From Tubulanus polymorphus (taxonomy: Eukaryota; Nemertea; Palaeonemertea; Tubulaniformes; Tubulanidae): 64,000 bases of DNA. Every line of letters starts with the position of its first letter. The stretch's first letter is position 1. The notes below the pieces were generated by a model that was not told the DNA's origin, did not search any database, and saw only the letters and a list, made by a program, of their open reading frames with translations. Location of the stretch: positions 20,271,307-20,335,306 of the forward strand of contig NC_134031.1 of the NCBI RefSeq assembly GCF_964204645.1, written 5' to 3'. The position numbers and the translations under genes were made by a program. Below, piece after piece: positions 24,342 to 36,200 of the stretch.

Positions 24342-27300
24342 CTTAGAACTCTATAATACCTCACCAGTCATCACCATCACAGATGGATTAAAGTTTCCGC
24401 GTTATCAGTCACTCTATCCTCGATAATATATAATCAATAATATTGTACATACTCTATACAGGATTCATCTATAGAGGAGACACGCTAACTGGATCCTGTT
24501 GGTTGTCCGTAGTAATATACATCCATCTATTCAAATATATCGCTAATTCGCTTTCAGTGCGAGCTGTCAAACGACTTCATGTAATCACAGGAGGCTGAAA
24601 TTTCAACACCTCTCAACTCTAACCCGCAGTGAGTCGAACTATTCGTATGTATATAGATATGTGTGATACATTCGTAAGTACTGACAGACCGATCGACCGA
24701 TGTGCCACAAAACTCTGAAAAAATCCACTAAGTTCAACAGTGTTTTTATCGCTTGAGACGTTGTTTTCAACTTGAGATAAATCTACTCGCGTTTTAAAAG
24801 TGTTTCGTATCGGGTCGTAAGATAAATCCTTTTAGTCACATTTCATTATTGCGACAACACGTCGACCGAATGAAAATACCATAACTAAACTAAATACTCT
24901 ACATCTAAATAGAAATGATCGCAGTCAACGACAATTACTGGAGTTAAGCATTCGATAGAAACCGCGTTAAAAATGGAATTTCAGAAATCCAAAAACTAAC
25001 GAATCACTTAAATCATCGCACAGAAGCCAAATCCAGATAAGTAAGAATGATAAGATCCAATTCCTCCAGTGAGTACCAGTAGAATTTCAGAAATACCGAA
25101 ATAGATCTTAAAATGTCCCGAGAAATTGTTGTTGGCGGCAGACAGTAAGGTAACCTCGAAGTACAAAGATCAAGACAGTAACTATAAACTGCATATACGA
25201 AATCAACGTGATTTCCAGTCAGTGAGTTCAATGATTAATTAATATCACAGCGCTGATAGCCTCTCATAAATAATCAATAACCAATTGTCGTAGTATGAAA
25301 TTCCAATCGTTTCGAAGGTAATAAACTTGTTTTAGTTGTGGCTTTATCGAATGAAGGTCTTCGCGCCATCGCTACGAGTAAACATGACAAAACTAGAATG
25401 AGGGGCACCCCAAAATAAACCATATAATTTAAAGGGTACCCCTAAAGGAAGCTCATCGCAAAACATCAACTCATTTCTAGAAATACAGAGAACAAACAAA
25501 AATGAATTTAAACTGTTTCACGTATCAGTTTAATATCTTTAATTTTACCGTAAAATTTCAGGGCAACTATTTTGATTGGGTTTTAATTTCAGGGTTTTCA
25601 GGGAAAATTTTATCGATAAAACTTTAGTCACAAGCGTGGAATTTTCATTTTCTGTTTCAATAAAAGATCGCGATTGCTATCGGCTTATGTGGGTTCCGAC
25701 TATTCAGTTGTAAACTTTCTTCGACGATAAGATAATCGATAACCGCTTAACAAAGTTCAAATATGAATGTTATGGTTTGGAGCCTTGATACCTGCGCGAA
25801 AACCAAAATAAGGATTCGGTGAAGAATACCATCGAACAGACAGATGCCACAGATGAACACTAAGATTGGACAAAATATCAATTTAAAAAAAGGAGAAATT
25901 ATGACTTGACATGCTCAATATTTACTGTGTAGAGTCATTTAACTATGACTAGGCCTATCGTGAATATTGTTTACTTACACCAGAATCCTTACCCAAATAA
26001 CATTTGACTGTTTTATTGCGTTTTGAAAATTTCAAAAATTGAAATCACAGTTACTGCGCTTACTCCTAAGATTTTGAATCCATATTGCTGTTATTGCTAA
26101 GCGTGGCACTGTGTGCTATTTATACAGGAACTTCCACATCAGAGACGTAATATCAATCTGAACAAAGATGATAAACGTCTAATGAAATGATTCTGCAGCA
26201 GCAGCAGCAGCAGCAGTGAACTGAGGAGTTTGCCTCTCTTCACACGCATGCAAACATGTGCTATGATGATAAAAATAACTTACAAACATTACTATGTTAT
26301 GACTGACTTGCAATTTACGGATGAATGCTAAAAATTAGGAATTAGCTGAAATTTCGCTTCTTACAGATACATAAAGAGACATTTGCTCATTAGCGAATAC
26401 CAAAGAGGAAAATCTAGGCTGGTTTCAATAGACAAGTGACTGTCTAATTCAAATGAATCGATGTAGTTTTGAAAATGATCTAAGTCTGATCAAAAATGAA
26501 AATAGTTTAAAAACGCTTAATTCTATAAAAGAAAATGTGCTGAACACATCTTCAATCTACGAATGGTTACTTACGACATTGATCTGTAATTAGTACGATC
26601 TCGGAAATAAAAAGGAGACTAGGCCTAACCAGACATTCATAGAATAGATTTCTGTCAGTATAAACTGACTTCTTGATTACTGTAATCCCTGACAATCAGG
26701 GCCCCACCTAAACAGATATACTGTAATTATCTATTTATTGATGATGCAGTGTCTGTAATGGTCATTAGCGTTGACAGGTTTTTGACACAAATAGACACCA
26801 CTATTGCAGTGACTTGTTTTCAAGAGCGCCCATTGTACACCTGACCATGGAAAACGAAAGCTCAATAACCTAGACACAGTTCAAATTTCCAATTTGATTT
26901 CCGACATTGTTTTCATATGATCTCAACTGAAGATACATATTTCGTGTGGAGCAAATTCTGCGAAAGTCAAATCTTAAAATATTATCTTGAAATCTTAGAT
27001 ATAAATTGACCAAACAGTTGAAAAAAACAGATGCTTCTAACAATAAAACAGTAGATTCATCAATGATCTATCATTCTTCAATTCTGATTTCATCATTTAG
27101 GGATGTAATATTTTCTTTCTTTTATAGACTATACATAGGGCCTATATTTTTTTCTTGGATATGAATAGATTTCTGATGTAAGAGCAGCAGCAACAGCAGC
27201 AGGTGTAAATTGTCCTGAATAAATTTTTCAGAAACCTTTTGGAAGAATTTTAGAAATAATCTGAATATGAATTATCTCTCTCTGATCTAAGCTAAGACTG

Positions 27301-29750
27301 AGAGATTATCTTTCAAAGCCATCACTAGCTCAAACGAAATACGCCATACCTCAAATTCTGTACAGATTGATGAACGGGTCTCCAGTAATCCATTCGTCTA
27401 ATGACGACAACAAAAAATCCATCGATTTAGAAATAACGATTTGAATAATACTCCACCTAAAGAACTCAAATGGCAAGCCATATACTTTTCATAGTGTACA
27501 TTGAAAGTGTAGCTAGTCAAATGTCGAGGAATATAAGCCAAGTATTTCACCGAAGGACTCATTGAAAAGTTATCAGAAAAACCATTCACGTACCGGGTAG
27601 ACAGTATGGAGAATACATTTTAAGCAGGGACGTCCTCCAGACAGATCTGATGTAGGCATAGTTAGAAAAAATCAACCCTTCGGCTCTGCTTTATGATAAG
27701 GCTACAAATCGATTTTGAATACTAAATTCCATTCTTGCCAGAAAACTCATTCGATAGGTGTTTTGTTTTTGCGAGAAACAGCTACGGAAATATATTTTCA
27801 GTTGACTTTACCCTACTTGAATATTTCACTGAGGATCAGCAAGGAAATAGGGTTAAAAATAGATATAAGTTATAATTACCAGACTTGAGTTGGCCTAAAA
27901 CAGTTTATGATATTGTTAAGGCCTCTTAGCTATTTACAAAATTGAAATAGGACATTGAACAACATCATTTTACAAGTTTAATTTATTGGTGAATATGTTA
28001 ATTGCCTGTAATGAATATACTTAGTGACATCCTAGGCCTTAGCCTGAAGCCTAAATCAGCACAAAATTAAATAGCTAATTCTATTTAGGCCAAAGTTATC
28101 AAAATATTTAAGTATAGGTTCATATTCAGACTAATTATAACAAATAGTTCGACACTGTTGTATCCAGTAAAAATTAATATTTCCTCGCTTTTGTTTTGTA
28201 TCACTGATGTAAGCTTATAAACTTGAATTATAGTTGGTTATGAGGCCATGGAGGGCCTATATGGTTCAGGAATTTGGATTGTTTGTAGGCCTAAATGTCA
28301 TAGGCCTACTACAGGCTATACACGGTACCATCCTAATAATTTAAAAAAAAAACAGCAGTGAAAATGGCAGACAGGAAATGCATTGAACAACCAGGAAGTA
28401 TCGAAAACTAAACTAATTATCAAATGCACCATTAATAAAAAGGCTGATCGATGCATACCATTAATTACCCAACCTCTATCAAGCCCTTGCCCTACAAACC
28501 TAACCAAACCACGATAGGGGCCTATAATAGGCTGTTTCACCCTGATGCTGTTTCGAGATAGCTTCCATAAACCGATCCAACTGGAGCTGTAACCATAGGG
28601 CTGACCCTAATAAAAGCCACACTCAAATTCAATCAATGTAGGTATATACAGTAACTGTGATGTTTTTAAGTCAGACTTCTGGGCACCAACAGTTAATAGA
28701 GCCAAGGCTTTACATGACTAACAAAATAACCCAGAATAATCAATGGGTTTCAATCAGTCCCAAACACAATCATACAGTGTTTACCCATCGCCTCCTCACT
28801 CAAGTGCATGCCATAATGGTATAAAAAGTGACATTGAAAAAAGACTACTATTCTCAGCTAGAGAATTCAATTTAGCACTTACATTCACAATAATACACAA
28901 CCATCTAAGGAAAACTAAATCGCAGTAACTCCAAAATTATCCACGATATATCAACTGATATAAAATTGACTGTTTATTTGAACGGTCTCTACTCAGACTC
29001 CATCCATCTCTCATTCTCATCATCAACCGATTTTTACTTCCGGGTTCGGGACGTTTCAAATTTTCCGATTCAGAGTTGAAATAAACGCTTGCCTACCTTT
29101 CAATCGGGTCATTAACTACGTCATTCGTCTCTACATTATGTTTACCGTCGCATAAATCCATATTGACGCCTTTAAAATTGATAAAACTAAGTCATTTCGC
29201 AGATTTAAAATCAGAAATTTTTAAAAATTCCGCTTCTTGATTTAGGAAATTGCACCATGTCGCAAGAACGCTTCTAAATCGGAGAATGCGGGGTGGCTCC
29301 GAGAATATGCAAATTAGGGCAGGCATTTGCAGCCCTTATCTTAATTGGGCATACTCCATTGATCGATGCAGGCACAATTTATCTCGTGGATGCTGAACAC
29401 ACAACCTTCCTTCTGACTACTGGACCGAATATTCATTTTGATAATGTAGCTGTATTTCGAAAAATAAAATACTCAAGTACTAGATAAATTGGTCGTGGCA
29501 CAGAAAGGTTTTAGTTTGTTCGACTTATGCAATTGCAATACGACCTAGATAAAACTGTCGGTCGATAACTTTATAAAAAGCTTGGTAAGCCTATGCTGAT
29601 AGTGAGAAGAATCACCGCGTTGAACAGGTGTCGAAACATCGATAAGTAATAAACAGGTACCGATGTACAATGTAGTATAGGTATATAAATTTACCATACA
29701 TATATATTATTTCAGCATTACATTTTTTGGTCGATTATGAAAATATTGAG
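24342..29750. other. 5.4 kb without recognisable coding exons
   Basis: The interval lies between the first coding exon of the CDK5RAP2-like gene and the transporter gene, and is probably its 5' UTR intron and upstream region. I see AT-rich sequence, a (CAG)n stretch at about 26198-26217, another CAG/CAA-rich spot near 27183-27201, and an excess of AGGCCT palindromes from about 25.9 to 28.6 kb. Several open frames up to 85 codons here lack splice or similarity support. A GAAAG|GTAGGC donor-like site at about 29096 on the minus strand may be a further 5' exon. Confidence 0.5.
26198..26217. repeat. CAG trinucleotide repeat
   Basis: Six to seven uninterrupted GCA/CAG triplets in non-coding sequence. 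Confidence 0.8.
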
Positions 29751-29756
29751 ACTCAC

Positions 29757-29830
29757 CTGTCGAGGCCGCCACTGTGTATTAGGAATCACGAACTTTCGCT
29801 ACTAGCGCGTGATAGCAGGTAAATGGAGAG
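29757..29830 (-). other. possible non-coding 5' exon, minus strand
   Basis: The minus strand reads GGCCTCGACAG followed by GTGAGTCTC, an ideal 5' splice site with the donor GT at 29755-29756. No ATG-led frame is evident. It could be a 5' UTR exon of the CDK5RAP2-like gene, whose first coding exon lies 5.4 kb downstream on the same strand. It sits about 200 bp from the start of the plus-strand transporter, so a bidirectional promoter is plausible. The upstream limit is arbitrary. Confidence 0.3.
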
Positions 29831-29950
29831 ACAACAGTATTTATAGGGTGACTCTGAATACATCTGTACAGATCCAGTCGAGGAATCCATGATTTACGTA
29901 TAAATTACACAATTTATTTGCCAGAATAAGGTTTTAATATCGACTTTGAG

Positions 29951-31787
29951 ATGGCTTCATCAATCGTTGACGAAGCAGCAAAAAATGGGAACTCGAATCT
30001 ATTGGAAACAATCATTGTCATATCTGCCGGTTTGATCTCTTCGTTCATCGTTGGAGGTAATTATGTCGATGGTATTCTGGTAGCGGAATGGGTGGACTAT
30101 TTTCATCAGGGAAGTGGTGTTACCGCTTGGCTCGGTACAGCTATTATTGGAATCAGCAGTTGTGGAGGTAAGTTCCTATGACAAATATATTTGAAAACTA
30201 GAACTCGTATCTGTGAGATCACTGTGGAGATAATTACCTTGATGTTTCTTTTCACATGAAGCACCTATCGCCACTTTATTGATAAAAAGATTTGGTTTTC
30301 GCAAAGTATTTTTCTTCGCTGCAACGATCAACGCATCCGCTTTAGCTCTGACGTCATTTGTATACAATATATACCTGGCTATAGCACTGCGAGTTTTAGC
30401 AGGTAAACTTCAATTACGACAGGTTTCAATTGGACGTATTCCGGAATAAGATCATCAATTCCGTATTTCAAACTCTCGTACCAGCCATGCTATTCCGGAG
30501 TAGGGAGAGCGTATTCTGAGGAGTATCCCAGAATCGGTAGAAACCAATCGAAACCTGCTTTTAGTCTATCACCTGCCTACCTCGCCTTGCCTACAGATAC
30601 CAGTTATACCGGTATTCAGTACCTCACTTCAACTGACAGCTCTTCGGGATTTATATTCAAATCAATTCATAAATATCGATATCTTGTCTTATTTCAGGGT
30701 GTAGCGTGACTTTCCACCTTTGTAGTATAGGACCATATTTGGCTAATAGATTTCCAAATCAAGTTGCTATTGTACAAGGTTTAAGGACAGCTAGCGGTTC
30801 GAGCGGTATTCTCGCTTTTCCGTTTATCATAAACTACTGTTTGAAACAGTACGGTTGGCGCGGATGCTGTTTGATTATCGGTGGTATCGCGTCTCAACAG
30901 TGCGCTCTAGGACTTCTATTTCGTCACTGGTCAAATAAACCCCTTCCAAAACACGAGGAAAACCAAGAAACGCTACTGGAGCAGAACAATGGTGATAAAA
31001 CCAGACGATTTCGCGATCTTCATCAATTAGATCTGTTTAAACAGAAAATGTTCGTAGTATTTATGATACATATTTTTATCATAGACGCAGCATCGTCTGT
31101 TATATATGTACACATCGTATCTGGAACTAGAGTTTTATTAGAAATTTCTCCTGAACAAGCGAGATTTACTTTATCAGCGATAGGTTTATCAATACTCTTT
31201 GCGTGCATCGTCGTTTCATTGATAACCAAGCATCCCATGATAGATACATTCACGTTATACATGATAATGAACACATTACTAGCGATTCAAGTTTGTGTTA
31301 TACCGTTTATGAAGGGTTATGTAGCAGCCCTGACAGTCAGCGCTTCTATAGGCATTCTAATGTCCGCCCATGCTGCCTTACATTTGTTGATGCTTTTGGA
31401 ACTATTTGGAAGCGAATATCTGTATATGTCTTATTCGTATGGTTTTTTCAGTGGAGGATTTGGATATTTGCTCGGTGCTCCTGTTGCAGGTAGGTCTTAT
31501 CTACGAGCAATAATCTCAAGTTGCGATGATGCTCCTAGAGGTTTCATGAATGGAAACTTGTCTAATTAACGCTTATTTAACTAGTTGTCTATTTATTTTC
31601 AGGTTGGATTTACGACGCAACGGGAAACTACGCGATCTCGTTCTATTTCTGCGCTGGTTTATTGATTCTATGTGTTTTGATACTGATTCCAGAATGGATA
31701 AAACATATCAAAAAACCGAAACAAACTGATGAAAATACAATAGAGCCTGTAACTCCAACGCGTAGCGAGTCTTCAAAATCTATCTAG
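29951..31787 (+). CDS. monocarboxylate transporter-like (SLC16/MCT) major facilitator
   Basis: This is a membrane carrier of the major facilitator superfamily, probably for monocarboxylates or related small molecules; the substrate cannot be read from sequence. Exons are 29951-30167, 30262-30402, 30698-31489 and 31603-31787. All junctions are phase 1 with clean GT-AG sites, giving 444 residues, normal for an MCT. Family features are VTAWLGTAIIG in the first loop/TM2, IKRFGFRKVFF (the RFG-R motif after TM2), LCSIGPYLANRF, AFPFIINYC in TM5, a short cytosolic middle loop (HEENQETLLEQNNGDK) and GWIYDATGNYAISFYF, the typical last-helix signature. The TM1 PDGGWGW-type motif is not conserved (GGNYVDG instead), so this is a divergent member. 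Start ATG follows a TTGAG context; AATAAA lies 70 bp past the stop. Confidence 0.88.
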
Positions 31788-31856
31788 GATGCAAAAACTA
31801 TTTTTAAAAAACTAAGTCTTATGACGTTGCCAGTCGCCGGTCAGCCAAGGCACGAC

Positions 31857-31862
31857 AATAAA
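31857..31862 (+). promoter_or_regulatory. polyadenylation signal AATAAA of the transporter gene
   Basis: A canonical AATAAA lies 70 bp downstream of the TAG stop at 31785-31787 and is followed by a T-rich stretch (TTTTTCTTGTTTTTG). Confidence 0.6.
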
Positions 31863-33210
31863 GATTACAAAATGTTTTTCTTGTTTTTGTTTTCTTGTGA
31901 AAAATGAACTTTCTTCTTCACGAAACGACGATATGAATTCATTCATCAGATTTCATTTCTTTTTGATTCAATTTTACTTTTACTAGAACAAAACGACCAG
32001 TAAATAAATAATAACGGATATCTTAAACCAACGACTATAAATCGTTTATAGGCCATGCGTTTTAAAGTGTCTTCTAAATGTTTTATAACTGATTTCACAT
32101 TTGATTGAACATAAGCCCGAAGAAACCAAAAAACAAACTCATCAAATCAATATCATTTCTGTAGTGCTTCAAAGCCCAGTTTCAGACAAAAAGATGTATT
32201 ACATAATCGTGTTGTCTCACTGAGTTCTTCATTCCAAACACGTGATTCCAAAGGGCAAGTTTTTGGATTCTGGTGTGATACGATCGAATTTGGCATCTAC
32301 GCTATCGGTATTTTTGGTTACTCCAGCTGGTTTTGGAGGAAAAAAGATCAAGTTGACCTGTATAAATCCACAAAGCAGATACTACTAACCAATAAGACGA
32401 GTCGAAATAATACTGAACCTCTGAACTTGAACAGGCAGCCGCCAGTCTATTTTAAGCGATTTGATTCGAAAATATCCTGATACGCATATTTCGCGGCACT
32501 TGTCCTGTCCCGACCCGGATATTACCCGGCGATTTGGATATGAGATAGCTGCCGCGATATGGAACCCCTGATTTGGATATTCTCGGAGCATCCCATTAGT
32601 GCTCAGAACTATCTAGACTGGTCGCCTGTCCAATTCTGCGCCACCTGCATTCGCAGGCAGAATAGCGGTCTCTATCTTCAATGAATGGGACAGACAACCA
32701 GTCTACATTCGCTGTCAGAATCCGGCAACCAGTCTAAGAGCTAGCCTCTATGGGCGTACTCTTTTATGACTTCCAGAGTCGCATGAAATGACGTCATCAG
32801 TGGGATTTCGGAGAATACCCCTCGAAACACTTCCGGGTTTGATAAACAACAACTTTCCAACTTTTACCTCGTCAACCCTATGTCCCAATTTCTGACTTAT
32901 GAGATCTGACAAAATAAAGATGAATTAGTGACGATGTTTGTTTCAACAATATTGTTAGGTTTTGATAATTCGAATTTCTGAGACTGAGCGTCCACTCTGT
33001 GACTGACTCGGCAAAAAGTGGTTTGTCGTTTTTTTGTTGGATTTATTGGAGTCTGACTCCTGACTGACTTGAGTGAGAGGTGAGTGGGAGAATTAGGCTA
33101 TCTTGAAGTGATCAGTTCACTTTTGATGGTGTTACTCTGTCATTCATGAATCAGTCTAAAATATCTCATGCATGTGGTTTTTGTGTGTATTTTAAGAATT
33201 CGGACTCGCA
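31863..33210. other. intergenic region with a palindromic repeat
   Basis: No coding exon is seen. Around 32610-32740 a MITE-like inverted repeat is bounded by AGACTGGT on the left and ACCAGTCT on the right, with internal Cys-free GC-rich stems (CCTGCATTCGCAGG). A related GGCAACCAGTCTAG end occurs at about 19487. The last ~250 bp are presumably the promoter and 5' UTR of the next gene. Confidence 0.5.
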
Positions 33211-36200
33211 ATGAATCATCCACGGCGAGCGCAAACCGCTATCAACCGCAATTCTAGAGCACGACCTCTGAAAGAACATGAAGTAAGTTATGGAAAGTCC
33301 GTTTTTCAAAAACAATTCAAAAGCACAGTTGGATACAGCTGCTAAGTTAATGGTTAAGTTTAACTGAAGAGTAAAGTGTCCAATTTCAGTCTTAATGATG
33401 ATAATTGATTTGAGAATTTGCACAAAGGCCTATGACAATGCTAGAAGTGCTTCTTAAATTACTTTCAGCCATCACCGTTCCTTTTCATCGGAAACATGAA
33501 CGCAGACGATGACTATGACAAATTCAAAAGGAAGTCATCAGGTGCGTACAGAAATGATACTAATTATGTAATTATTGTTAATTACATAATTAATTAATTA
33601 ATTATAAACATTAATATTACATGTAATCTAAACATCCAGTAGGCCTAATAATTTATGTGCAAAATGTGTCTTATAATGTTTACATTCAATCGGTAAAGTT
33701 TGACTTGATGTATTTTGCAGTGCCCTTGAAAAATAAGAAGAATTCTACAACGAAATTCAAGTCGCGGTCAGCCCCGCCATCGAGGATAACTGCGCCATTA
33801 AACAGGTAGGCCTACGAATAGTTGTTATTTGTAGATTCCATTTTGAAAGATTATTCGTGACGACAAAATGTGTCTTCTTTTACTCAGAAAATTTGGTTCT
33901 TGATAGACTCCTATTAATCTATGTTTATGTATTGTCAAACTTGCTAAATTTGTCAAAGTTAGACAATCATTATGTTAACGACTTATCAAAATAACAAAAA
34001 CAAATAGGGATTAAGTATTGTGACCCGATGAATGGAAAAGTTTAGGTTGTTTACTCTTACAGATCCATAGAACATTGATTCTTTTATATTTGCAGTGAAT
34101 CCGCTGAGGAGAATCCTACGCAGCGATTCTTGTACAACAATGTCGGTCCTTCATCTTCAGTAACGATAACCAAAACTCCGATTCCTGCATCACCTCAACG
34201 GAACGTGAACTACCGAGTCAAAACTCCCTTCAAACAATCAATTTACAAACCAAAATCTCAGGTAACTGGCTCAGCTAGATATTTCAAAAACAATTTTTTT
34301 TTTTAAATTCTCAGTACGCCTGATGATGGCTAATAGTCTTTAGCCGAAACGTTGCGCAAATATATATATATACTCTTCTATTCAAGTTTCTCTTTTATGC
34401 TGAATTTATTGTGGGATTTCTCTCGTGTACATAGTTAACTCGGCCTTTAACTCTTTGCTCGCCAGACACATACTTGTACAGATACTTAATCTTTACGGTC
34501 TTCACTTTTTGGCATGATTTGTTCTCGAACCAATTTTCTCCATACAACAGAAACCTATACCATTTCCTGGAGAAGAACTCCGTGAACGAACGTTGATTGC
34601 CATCGAATTGGCGCAAGAAATTCTAAAAAGACAACCGACCCCGCCACCGAAAGAAAAACCGAGGAAAGGAAAGTTATGGAAAGGAAGGTTTGTACAATTG
34701 ATTTTGTGTCTCAATTGAGTTTGAGGTTGGAGACTTTTGTACCGACTAATAATCACACAACTAGTGTAGAGGAGAGCTATGGAGGAGCCCCACCTGGTCT
34801 CAAATAATCAGTAAATGTGGAGACATGAATCTAGTCACTCATAACCCTCGTCATTCAGTATTCTATAATTCTGTAATGTCATTCTCTCTATAAGGCTAAA
34901 AGAATGATACCTTGTTTCTCATAATTGGCCAGGTCACTTTGGTGAACTGTGATGAAATTAGTAATCAGCTCATTTCTATTTCTGCCGGGTCTGTTATTGT
35001 TATTTGATCGTGATTTTCAAAAACAGAAAGGTGCAGGTTATATAGATGGCCGGCCGAGTCAACGTCTTTTAGGAAGCAGAAATGAGAATCAAGGTATCAA
35101 TTGCTTTTTAACCCTAAATCCTGTTGTTTCTGAATTTACCCGATGAAGCTACTATGCAGTAGAAGTGAACTAAGTTTAGTTTACCTTCAAACAAATAATG
35201 TGGCCATTTTATTTTTGCAGATTAAAGCCGATGTACCCGGTGAATATTACTGGTCCATCAATTTACGATTGTCTCGGAGTACAACCAGGTATAGATAATA
35301 AAATTTATCAAAATTGTATTATAATATGTATTGCTTGGGGGTTTTTGGCTTGAGGATTAAAGTTTTCTGCCTGTAGCCTGCATGCATGTAAACTATCCTC
35401 AGAACAAGGATACTGATTTGTACAACACTGATAGAATTGAGAAAAATGATTGAAATATCCTATTATTCTCATTCCATTTTAGACAGACGTAAAGTGATGC
35501 GTCCGAGCAACACGCTGATTCGCCGTCGCCAGATCATGCAACAATATCCGGAGATCATCGAACAGTACACTTTACATCGTTCGGAAACTAGGCAATCGCT
35601 GGTCGAATCAATCCATAACACGTCACGAGCGTCGAGTGTTAATAACGACGACATCGTCGACTATGATCTGATGTAAGTGCTCGGTTAACCCATCTGGAAT
35701 CTTGTCAGACGCGGATCTCGCAATGCCATGGCAGCAATTGTTTACCGATCAATTTACGAGATATTTTAACACATTTGCTGCCATGGTTGCCATTCTTCGC
35801 GAGTGTCTATTACTACTATGAGGTTTCTCGTGGTTGGCAACAGAGCTATTTCATACCATAGTCAGCCATTGTTGGGCTTGTTCTTGCAACACATTAAAGA
35901 TAGATAGTCCGCCAATAAGGAACTCTGTCATCTCTAACCTACGACTGAAACTAGATCCAAATTTCCTGCTGATTTTACTTTTGTTTACATGTTTTGTTAC
36001 AGCGATGATGAACTGAATGATAATGAAGATGATGAGTTACTGTTTAACGAAGACGACAGAAATAGCGGTAGCGCTAAATTTTCCGGCAGTCCGTTGAGCC
36101 GCCCGGTTTCATCGGATCCACGTAAATCATCGGCAAAATCGGTCAGATTCGCGAACGATCCTTCGTCGGTCGTTGACGATCCGATCGGAGAGCGAGTCAT

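Noticed and set aside
24107-24364. 85-codon minus-strand frame with a poly-Pro run
   Set aside because: The Pro run is the 15-C tract read through the splice donor; the supported frame is the neighbouring one starting at 24341.
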